Assembly: GCF_047675955.1 (NCBI RefSeq) | Contig: NC_132928.1 | Coordinates: forward strand, 47,610,889 to 47,674,888 | Source of the DNA: Chlorocebus sabaeus | Taxonomy: Eukaryota > Chordata > Mammalia > Primates > Cercopithecidae | Direction: 5' to 3' | Length of the DNA stretch: 64,000 bases | The notes under the pieces: model-generated | What the model was told of the DNA's origin: nothing | The model's input: only the letters and a program-made list of their open reading frames with translations | Database searches by the model: none | Program-made: the position numbers and the translations under genes | Shown here: positions 56,086 through 64,000 of the stretch, in pieces | Layout of the letters: each line of letters opens with the position of its first letter | How positions within the stretch are numbered: the first letter of the stretch is position 1

Positions 56086-56773
56086 AAGGCACTGTTGGGG
56101 ATAAGAGAGACCTATTTCATTATGATAAAGTTGAATTCACCAGGAAAATATAATTCTAATTTTCTACATACTGCTAACATAGCCTCAAAATATACAAAAG
56201 AAAACAGAAAAACAAATGCACTATCACAAGTGGTAGACTTTTAACATACTTCTCACAGCAAATGGTATAACTAGCAGACAAAAATTATTAATCATATAGA
56301 TTTGAACAACACAATCACATACACTTGACCTTAAGAATACTTACAAGACATGCTATAATTTTTTTCCAAGCACACAAGGAAAATTCACAGAAATTTACTA
56401 TATGGTAGGTCATAATGTAAGTCTCAATAAATTACAAAATATTGAAGTAATTCCAAGTATTTCTCTGGAGAAAAGGTGACAAAGAGATTACTAAAAAATC
56501 CTCATATGCTTGAAAATTCAAATAAATCATGATGGAAATTAGAATTTAAAAATGTGAAAACATCATTTTCCCCAAAATTGATCTACAGATTCAATGCAAT
56601 CTCCCCACCACAACCAAAAGAAAGAAAGAAAATAACAATAGTTTTTCTTTTGTGGAAATTGACAAGCTGATTCTAAAGTTTTTATGGAAATGCAAAGTGA
56701 TAAACACAACCAAGACTTTCTAAAATAAAAACAAACTGGGAGGACTTGCTCTACTGGATATTAAAACCAATTA

Positions 56774-57080
56774 ATCTGGGTGTGGTGGCTCACTGCAACC
56801 TCTGTAATCCCAGCACTTTGAGAGGCTAAGGCAGGAGGATCACCTGAGGTCAGAAGTTCGAGACCAGCCTGACCAACATGGTGAAACCCTGTCTCTACTG
56901 AAAATACAAAAATTAGCTGGGCGTAGTGACACATGCCTGTAATCCCGGCTACTTGGGTGACTGAGGCATGAGAATTGCTTGAGCCCAGGAGGCGGAGGTT
57001 GCAGTGAGCCAAGATCGTGACATTGCACCCCAACCTGGGTGACAGAATGAGATTCCGTCTCAAAAAAAAAAAAAAAAAAA
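56774..57080 (+). mobile_element. Alu, sense, with antisense-like patch
   Basis: Full sense Alu with A-tail to 57080. Near the start it reads GGCTCACTGCAACCTCTGTA, where a sense Alu should have GGCTCACGCCTGTA; the extra block matches the opposite strand of Alu. Confidence 0.93.
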
Positions 57081-57399
57081 GATGAATTATAATGATTAAA
57101 CTATAGTGTTTAGGACTAATGCATAAGTGCTAAAACTACAAAGAAAAGCAAACAAGTGATTTCCACAAAAGTCAGGGTAGTTTTTTCCCTTGAAGGGAAA
57201 GGAGGAGGTAATAATTGAAAGGCATCAAAAGGGCCACTTCTGGGATTCTGGCAATGTCTAGTTCTTGATTTTACTTGGGTGTTTGCTTTGTGATAAATCA
57301 CTGAGCTGGACATTTTTGTTTTGTGTACTCTTTGGTAGCTAAGTTATATAGTTCACAATAAAAAAAGTTTTATACACACACAGACATTTAACACCATAT

Positions 57400-58585
57400 A
57401 TATGTTAAACACCTCGCTTCGTGCCTGGCACATACCACTCAAGAACATAAAATCACTTCTCTTCTACCATTCCTTCTTTCTTTCTAGCAAAGAAAAAAAA
57501 AAAGAAAAAATGTGAATTTTCATAAACATTTTCCTAGTACATGCACAATCTCTCTTGCTTTCTTGCAACAGTCTCACTGTCATGGTAACTGCAATTAAAG
57601 GTGGAGCCTGTGGAGAGAAGGATAGATAGGAGCACAGCAGCCTGAACTTGATTACCTCTTTGCAAGAGGAAATTCTCACTGATAACTGAATTCTGGAACT
57701 CAAAGTCTAAAGTACCCATTAATACATAATATGCTTGTTTGCTTTATATTTTATTTTCCCTTCCAAAGTAACAAAGCAGAACCTTTGTTTAAAAGCTTCC
57801 CTTTGCTGCAGGTTGCAGTTAATCCTATAATCACTGGGTGAATGTTTATCGAGCCAGACATTCTTTGTGCGTCAGAGAAGCAAGAGGCCAGGAGTGGAGG
57901 TATTGTCTTGCAGGCCACTACGATGCAGGAAGAATGTGGTTGGGTGAGGTTGGGTGACAGGCACAGCAGGCTGTGGGTTGCAGGGATCCCTGGGGCAGGC
58001 ATGCTCCAGCTTGTGCCCAGTGGGCAGGATGTCTGCGCCTGCCCTCATGCCTCAGCTCCTTCCCACAGCCACTTGACATGTTGGGAGCTGGGGTAAAGCC
58101 TAATGATACTTGGGGAGAAGACTTCAATTCTATCAGCTGAGAAATCAAAGACATTTGAAAATCAAGGAAGTGCCAAAGACACTTTAAAATGATCTCTGCC
58201 CAGGTTTCTCCCATTCCCTGAAACATACAACCAATTCACCTGAAAATTACCAACTTGGAAAGAGATGAAATAATAGATTTCGGTGTCTGAAAATGATCAA
58301 CAAGTCCAAAAGGCCAAAAATTGAAAGCACAAAGGATATTGCGGGCTTATTTTCAGCTGATATTGAAATTTTCCCTTGTGACCTCAAAGGAAATTCTACC
58401 TTTCGCAGAGATTTGCTCTGGAAGAGGAGTTAGACTAGAATTCTTTACGGACTGGGAAGGAGGTAGAAGACAAGGGAAGGGATTCAGGAGAGGACATCTG
58501 CACCCCATGTTTTTAGACCTGTGGAATTAGGCAAGAGGCATTCTGCTGGTTTGGTAGAAGTGGGAATCTCTGAAGACTAGATTAT
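57400..58585. other. non-repetitive interval
   Basis: About 1.2 kb of unique DNA. No gene, repeat or CpG cluster recognised. Confidence 0.4.
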
Positions 58586-58589
58586 GTAT

Positions 58590-58720
58590 TAATTAATTCA
58601 GCATATAGTTATTGAGGACCTATAGTATGCCTGTGCTGTGCCAGGTGCAGGAGTTAGACCGGAAAACGAGAGAGGTTGTGTCCTTCACCACATGGAGTCT
58701 ATAAACAGAAGGGCAATGGG
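58590..58720 (-). mobile_element. L2 LINE 3' fragment, antisense
   Basis: TAGTTATTGAGGACCTATAG and CTGTGCCAGGTGCAGGAGTT are antisense L2 tail. Confidence 0.6.
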
Positions 58721-58904
58721 GCACATTGGTAGACTCCAACTGGGCCAGAGAATTTACAGGCCAAAATAACCTCCAGTTCCTCCATTTCTATTGCAGAAGG
58801 CTGGCGAAGGGAAGCAAGGTGTGGAAAAACATGAGAAGAAAACTCTTGTAGAAGGCCTGTCGCTACAAGGACCCCACCTGTACATAGGAAAGATGGACAA
58901 GGTA

Positions 58905-60477
58905 GGAAGTCCTAGCCACAGCAATCAGGCAAGAGAAAAAAAGGTCAGGGCGGGGTGGCATGGAGCATCTGAATTGGGAAAAAGGAAGTCAAACTATCTC
59001 TATTTGCCAATGATATAGTCTTATACCTAGAAAACCCTAAAGACTCTTTCAAAAGACTCCTCAATTTGATAGATGAATTCAGTAAAGTCTCAGGTTACAA
59101 AATCAAAGTATGCAAATCAGTGGCACTGATATACACCATTAAAGACCAAGTTGAGAATAAAATTAAGAACTCAATCCCGCTTACAATAGATACAAAAAAA
59201 ACAAAAAACAAAACAAAAAAAACCTTAGGAATATACTTAACCAAGGAGGTGAAAGACCTCTACAAGGAGAACTACCAAATACTGATGAAAGAAATCATAA
59301 ATGGCCAGGCATGGTGGCTCACGCCTGTAATCCCAGTACTTTGGGAGGCCAAAGCTGTTGAATCACCTGAAGTCAGGAGTTCAAGACCAGCCTAGCCAAC
59401 ATGGCAAAACTCTGTCTCTATTAATAATACAAAAATTAGCCAGGTGTGGTGGTGTGTGCCTATAATCCCAGCTACTTGGGAGGCTGAGGCACAAGAATCG
59501 CTTGAACCCGAGAGGCAGAGCTTATAGTGAGCCAAGATCACATCACTGCACTCTAGCCTGGGTGACAGAGTGAAATATGTCAAAAGAAAAAGAAAAAGAG
59601 AGAGAAAGAGGGAAAGAGAGAAAGTAAGTCATAAATGACACAAACAAATGGAAAACATCTCATACTCATGAATTGAAACAATCAATATTATGAAAATGAC
59701 CATACTGCCCAAAGCACACTATAGATTTAATGTAATTCCTATCAAAATACCAATATCATTTTTCACATAATTAGAAAAAGCAATCCTAAAATGTATATGG
59801 AATCAAAAAAGAGCTGGAATAGTCAAAGCAATCCTAGATAAAAAGAACCAATCTGGAAGCGTCACATTACCCAACTTCAAATTATATTACAAGTATATAG
59901 TAACCAAAACAGCATAGTACTGCAATAAAAGTAGACACATAGACACATGGAATAGAATAGAGAACCTAGAAATAAAGCCAAATACTTATAACCAACTGAT
60001 ATTTGACAAAGATCAACAAAGCAGACAAAAACACACACTGTTCAATAAATGGTGCTGGGACAATTGGATTACCATATACAGAAGAAGGAAACTGGATCCC
60101 TATCTCTAACCATATATAAATATTAACTCAAGCTGAATTAAAAGACTTAAATTAAAGTTAAGACCTGAAACCATCAAAATTCTAGAAGGAAATTTAGGAA
60201 AACTTCTCTGGACATTGGCCTATGCAAAGAATTTATGACTAAGACCCCAAAAGCAAATGCAACAAAATAAAAATAAAAATAAATAAATGGAATGTAATTA
60301 AACGAAAAAGCTTTTGCACACCAAAATAAATAATCAACAGAGTAAACAGATAAACAACAGGATGGGAGAAAATATTGGCAAACTCTACATCTAACAAAGG
60401 ACTAATATCCAGAATCCATGAGGAACTCAAACAAATCAGCAAAGGGAAAAAAAAAAATCCCATTGAAAAGTGGGCAA
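58905..60477 (+). mobile_element. L1 (L1PB/L1MA-like) ORF2 fragment, host of L1PA
   Basis: Begins near CCTAGCCACAGCAATCAGGC and runs through the RT domain: the motif at about 59001-59012 reads F-A-N-D, with the first catalytic Asp lost. ORF2 continues, with an Alu at 59303-59627, to CCATTGAAAAGTGGGCAAATG, where a second L1 begins. Its own 3' end would lie beyond the window. Confidence 0.88.
59303..59627 (+). mobile_element. Alu, full-length, inside L1
   Basis: Starts GGCCAGGCATGGTGGCTCAC. The tail is a purine-rich (AAAAAG/AGAG)n tract to 59627. Duplication TCATAAAT at 59295-59302 and 59629-59636. Confidence 0.93.
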
Positions 60478-60489
60478 ATGGGGCGGTTC

Positions 60490-60498
60490 CAAGATGGC
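60490..60498 (+). promoter_or_regulatory. YY1 site at L1 5' end
   Basis: CAAGATGGC, about 13 bp into the element. This conserved YY1 site directs accurate initiation of the L1 sense transcript. It is intact here. Confidence 0.8.
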
Positions 60499-60667
60499 TG
60501 AATAGGAACAGGTCCAGGCTACAGCTCCCAGCGTGAGCGACCCAGAAGACAGGTGATTTCTGCATTTCCAACCGAGGTACTGGGTTCATCTCACTGGGGT
60601 GTGTCGGACAGTGGGTGCAGGTCAGTGGGTGCAGCCCACTGAGAGAGAGCCAAAGCAGGGCGAGGTA

Positions 60668-60931
60668 TCACCTCAACCAGGAAGTGCAAGGGGTAAGGGA
60701 ATTCCCTTTCCCAGCAGAGGGAAACTGTGACACACAGCACCTGGAAAATCGGGTCACTCCCACCCTAATACTGCAATTTTCCAAGGGTCTTAGCAAACAG
60801 CACACCAGGAGATTATATCTTGCACCTGGCTCGGAGGGTCCCACGCCCACGGGGCCTCCCTCATTGCTAGCACAGCAGTCTGAGATATAACTGCAAGGCG
60901 GCAGTGAGGTTGCAGGAGGAGCGCCCGCCAT
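60668..60931 (-). CDS. L1 antisense ORF0-type frame, open, 87 codons
   Basis: The antisense strand of the L1 5' UTR carries the primate-specific ORF0, driven by the L1 antisense promoter. Here the ATG at 60931-60929 opens a frame (MAGAPPATSLPPC...) with no stop until 60668. The frame is also open upstream to 61171. I recognise the ORF0 start from family knowledge; expression is unknown. The usual ORF0 is about 70 codons and contains splice donors that can fuse it to downstream exons. Confidence 0.55.
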   Translation of the reverse strand: MAGAPPATSLPPCSYISDCCASNEGGPVGVGPSEPGARYNLLVCCLLRPLENCSIRVGVTRFSRCCVSQFPSAGKGNSLTPCTSWLR

Positions 60932-61251
60932 TGCTGAGGCTTGAGTAGGTAAACAAAGCAGCTGGGAAGCTCGAACTGGGTGGAACCCACCGCAGCTCAA
61001 GGATGCCTGCCTGCCTCTGTAGACTCCACCTCTGGGGATAGGGCATAGCCAAACAAGAGGCAGCAGAAACCTCTGCAGATTTAAATTGTCCCTGTCTGAC
61101 AGCTTTGAAGAGAGTAATGGTTCTCCCAGCATGGAGTTTGAGATTTGAGAACGGACAGACTGCCTCCTCAAGTGGGTCCCTGACCCCCCCGAGTAGCCTA
61201 AATGGGAGGTACCCCCTAGTAGGGGCAGACTGACACCTCACATGACTGGGT

Positions 61252-61382
61252 ACCCCTCTGAGATGAAGCTTCCAGAGGAATGATCAGGCAGCAATGTTTG
61301 CTGTTCAGCAATATTCACTCTTCTGCAGCCTCCGCTGCTGAGAACCAGGCAAACAGGGTCTGGAGTGCACCTCCAGCAAAAT
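61252..61382 (+). promoter_or_regulatory. ~129-bp L1 5' UTR segment (ZNF93 target region)
   Basis: Sequence from CCCCTCTGAGATGAAGC to CCTCCAGCAAAATCC is present between the blocks that adjoin directly in L1Hs and L1PA2. Published work on the KRAB zinc finger ZNF93 showed that this segment is bound and was later deleted from younger L1PA3 copies. Its retention dates this copy to the older L1PA lineages. Confidence 0.7.
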
Positions 61383-61509
61383 CCAACAGACCTGCAGCTG
61401 AGGGTGCTGACTGTTAGAAGGAAGACTAACAAACAGAAAGGACATCCACAACAAAACTCCACCTGTACATCACCATCATCAAAGACCAAAGGTAGATAAA
61501 ACCACAAAG

Positions 61510-62523
61510 ATGGGGAAAAAACAGAACAGAAAAGCTGAAAATTCTAAAACTCAGAGCGTCTCCCCCTCCAAAGGAATGCAACTCCTCGCGAGCAACAGAA
61601 CAAAGCTGGACGGAGAATGACTTTGATGAGTTGAGAGAAGAAGGCTTCAGACGATCAAACTTCTCCGAGTTAAGGAGGAAGTTCGAACCCATCACAAATA
61701 AGCTAAAAATCTTGAAAAAAGATTAGACGAATGACTAACTAGAATAACCAATGTAGAGAAATCCTTTAATAACCTGATAGAGCTGAAAACCATGGCACGA
61801 GAACTACGTGACAAATGCACAAGCTTCAGTAACCAATTCGATCAACTGGAAGAAATGGTATCAGTGATTGAAGATCAAATGAATGAAATGAAGCGAGAAG
61901 AAAAGTTTAGAGAAAAAAGAGTAAAAAGAAACAAACAAAGCCTCCAAGAAATATGGGACTATGTGAAAAGACCAAATCTACGTCTGATTGGTGTACCTGA
62001 AAGTGACGGGGAGAATGGAACCAAGCAGGAAAACACTCTGCAGGATATTATCCAGGAGAACTTCCCCAACCTAGCAAGGCAGGCCAACATTCAAATTCAA
62101 GAAATACAGAGAATGCCACAAAGATGCTCCTCAAGAAGAGCAACTCCAAGACACATAATTGTCAGATTCACCAAAGTTGAAATGAAGGAAAAAATGTTAA
62201 TGGCAGTCAGGGACAAAGGTCGGGTTACCCACAAAGGGAAGCCCATCAGACTAACAGCAGATCTCTCGGCAGAAACTCTCCAAGCCAGAAGAGAGTGGGG
62301 GCCAATATTCAACATTCTTAAAGAAAAGAATTTTCAACCTAGAATTTCATATCCAGCCAAACTAAATTTCATGAGTGAAGGATAAATAAAATCCTTTACA
62401 GACAAGCAAATGCTGAGAGATTTTGTGACCACCAGGCCTGCCCTACAAGAGATCCTGAAGGAAGCACGAAACATGGAAAGGAACAACCAGTACCAGCCAC
62501 TGCAAAAACATGCCAAAATGTAA
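61510..62523 (+). pseudogene. L1 ORF1 (ORF1p RNA-binding protein), disrupted
   Basis: ORF1p is a trimeric coiled-coil RNA chaperone. The ATG is at 61510; the frame stops after 36 codons (TGA 61618) because of a small deletion near 61560. The ORF1p reading continues in another frame (END-FDELREEGFRRSN) to a TAG near 61725. From 61792 the original frame is open for 197 codons (end of coiled coil, RRM, most of the C-terminal domain) until a TAA at 62383, where the sequence departs from the usual GAA. The last 45 codons follow. No full-length protein is possible. Confidence 0.9.
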
Positions 62524-62586
62524 AGACCATCGATGCTAGGAAGAAACTGCATCAACTACCATGCAAAATAACCAGCTAACATCATA

Positions 62587-64000
62587 ATGACAGGATCAAA
62601 TTCACACATAATAATATTAACCTTAAATGTAAATGGGCTAAATGCTCCAATTAAAAGACACAGACTGGCAAATTGGATAAAGAGTCAAGACACATCAGCA
62701 TGCTATATTCAGGAGACCCATCTCACATGCAGAGACACACATAGGCTCAAAATAAAGGGATGGAGGAAGATCTACCAAGCAAATGGAAAACAAAAAAAGG
62801 CAGGGGTTACAATCCTAGTCTCTGATAAAACAGACTTTAAACCAACAAAGATAAAAAGAGACAAAGAAAGCCATTATATAATGGTAAAGGGACCAATTCA
62901 ACAAGAAGAGCTAACCTAAATATATATGCACCCAACACAGGAGCACCCAGATTCATACAGCAAGTCCTAGGAGACTTACAAAGAGACTTAGACTCCCACA
63001 CAATAATAATGGGAGACTTTAATACCCCACTGTCAACATTAGACAGATCAACGAGACAGAAAGTTAACAAGGATATTCAGGAATTGAACCCAGCTCTGCA
63101 CCAAGCAGACCTAATAGACATCTACAGAACTCTCCACCCCAAATCAACAGAATATACATTCTTCTCAGCATCACATCGCACTTAGTCCAAAATTGACCAC
63201 ATAGTTGGAAGTAAAGCACTCCTCAGCAAATGTAGAAGAACAGAAATGATAACAGACTGTCTCTCAGACCACAGTGCAATCAAACCAGAACTCAGGATTA
63301 AGAAACTCACTCAAAACCACTCAACTACATGGAAACTGAACAACCTGCTCCTGAATGACTACTGGGTACACAATGAAATGAAGACAGAAATAAAGATTTT
63401 TTTTTTGAAACCAATGAGAATCTTTATACAACATACCAGAATCTCTGGGACACATTTAAAACAGTGTGTAGAGGGAAATTTATAGCACTAAATGCCCACA
63501 AGAGAAAGCAGGAAAGATCTAAAATTGACACCCTAACATCACAATTAAAAGAACTAGAGAAGCAAGAGCAAACACATTCAAAATCTAACGGAAGGCAAGA
63601 AATAATGAAGATCAGAGCAGAACTGAAGGAGATAGACACACAAAAAAACCTTTCAAAAAATCAATGAATCAGTAGCTGGTTTTTTGAAAAGATCAACAAA
63701 ACTGATAGACTGCTAGCAAGACTAATAAGAAAAGAGAGAAGAATCAAATAGATGCAATAAAAAATGATAAACGAGATGTCACCACCAACCCCACAGAAAT
63801 ACAAACTACCATCAGAGAATACTATAAATACCTCTATGCAAATAAACTAGAAAACTGAGAGGAAATGGATAAATTCCTGGACACATACACTCTCCCAAGA
63901 CTAAATCAGGAAGAAGTTGAATCCCTGAATAGACCAATAGTAGGCTCTGAAATTGAGGCAATAATTAATAGCCTGCCAACCAAAAAAAGTCCAGGACCAG
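62587..64000 (+). pseudogene. L1 ORF2 endonuclease part, disrupted, partial
   Basis: ORF2 encodes the endonuclease and reverse transcriptase. The ATG at 62587 opens 110 codons with the endonuclease residues N14 and E43 in place (TLNVNG, YIQETH). A 4-bp deletion near 62910 shifts the frame to a stop at 62917. Endonuclease sequence resumes later (MGDFN at about 63009, SDH at 63264-63272), with an in-frame TAG at about 63184 and a T9 run near 63397 causing another shift. The window ends before the RT motif. Confidence 0.92.

Larger units (their letters stand above)
54640..57375 (+). mobile_element. L1M/HAL1-like element, degraded composite
   Basis: 54716-54907 reads as ORF1p coiled-coil remnant (DPAEEKICEVEDRSEDNH). 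ORF1 continues to 55141, resumes after an Alu at 55445, then the ORF1-ORF2 spacer to about 55740. 56095-56570 is ORF2 endonuclease-region sequence; then the element jumps to a post-RT ORF2 segment (56571-56770) and, after an Alu, to the 3' UTR (57085-57375). The RT core is missing, so either an internal deletion or two elements. Confidence 0.7.
60478..64000 (+). mobile_element. L1PA-type LINE-1, 5'-complete, continues past window
   Basis: Starts at the normal L1 5' end (GGGCGGTTCCAAGATGGCTG). Order: 5' UTR with antisense ORF0 (60478-61509), ORF1 region (61510-62523), inter-ORF spacer, ORF2 from 62587 to the window edge just before the RT core. It retains a ~129-bp 5' UTR segment absent from the youngest human L1s. 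Frameshifts and stops in both ORFs make it non-autonomous. It sits inside an older L1 of the same orientation. Confidence 0.95.

Noticed and set aside
1..64000. CRISPR array, tRNA/snRNA/5S genes, prophage, plasmid or bacterial operon
   Set aside because: No regularly spaced repeats, no cloverleaf or U6/7SK/Y RNA sequence, no ribosome-binding-site pattern; the content is uniformly primate nuclear.

Overview
This window is primate nuclear DNA, most likely human or another catarrhine. The evidence is the sequence itself: about 25 Alu SINEs (7SL-derived dimers with A-tails, several with clean target-site duplications), AluY-like copies, and a 5'-complete L1PA-type LINE-1 running off the right edge. 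The rest of the catalogue is typical of a mammalian intergenic or long intronic segment: L1M, L2, MIR, a Tigger DNA transposon, hAT-type MITEs, one THE1/MST LTR and one MLT1 LTR. I found no intact protein-coding gene, no recognisable tRNA, snRNA or rRNA gene, no CRISPR array and no prokaryotic or plasmid signature. Almost all short open frames are accidental readings of repeats.

Layout. 1-1990 is the 3' half of an old L1 (plus strand). 3320-5262 holds three hAT-type fragments followed by a 5'-truncated L1PA tail on the minus strand. 6290-9342 is a dense cluster: L2, two Alus, and a MIR split by a Tigger transposon that is itself split by an AluY. 9343-20360 is repeat-poor with scattered MIR and L2. 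It holds a near-perfect CTCF motif (16282-16300), a G-quadruplex motif (15564-15588), an open exon-like interval (16649-16825) and an Alu inserted in an Alu (17615-18240). 20853-22702 carries a pair of inverted repeat arms around an Alu. 23785-26740 has two related L1M 3' fragments, one broken by a THE1/MST-type LTR. 28770-29628 is three antisense Alus with a TTTA microsatellite. 32614-34023 has a diverged direct duplication that I cannot assign to a family. 34430-37345 is an antisense L1 inserted in an L2 and flanked by an unusually long (about 54 bp) duplication of L2 sequence.

37410-49940 is mixed unique DNA with L2, MIR and Alus, a CpG-enriched interval (39380-40060) and a 48-bp exon-like interval (48622-48669). 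49950-57375 is repeat-rich: an MLT1 LTR, an L2 with a recognisable reverse-transcriptase relic, and a degraded L1M/HAL1-like element broken by Alus, microsatellite and a second L1 tail. 58905-64000 is an L1 ORF2 fragment into which a 5'-complete L1PA is inserted. That L1PA keeps its 5' UTR with YY1 site, antisense ORF0 and the extra ~129-bp segment, but ORF1 and ORF2 carry frameshifts and stops.

There is no gene cooperation to describe. The window records successive layers of retrotransposition and DNA transposition. The observations most worth checking are the CTCF site, the two exon-like intervals, the unassigned inverted and direct duplications, the long duplication flanking the 34.4-37.3 kb L1, and the open ORF0 and retained 5' UTR segment of the terminal L1PA. 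I did not find a clearly new biological system. Family names are by recognition only; no library search was possible.
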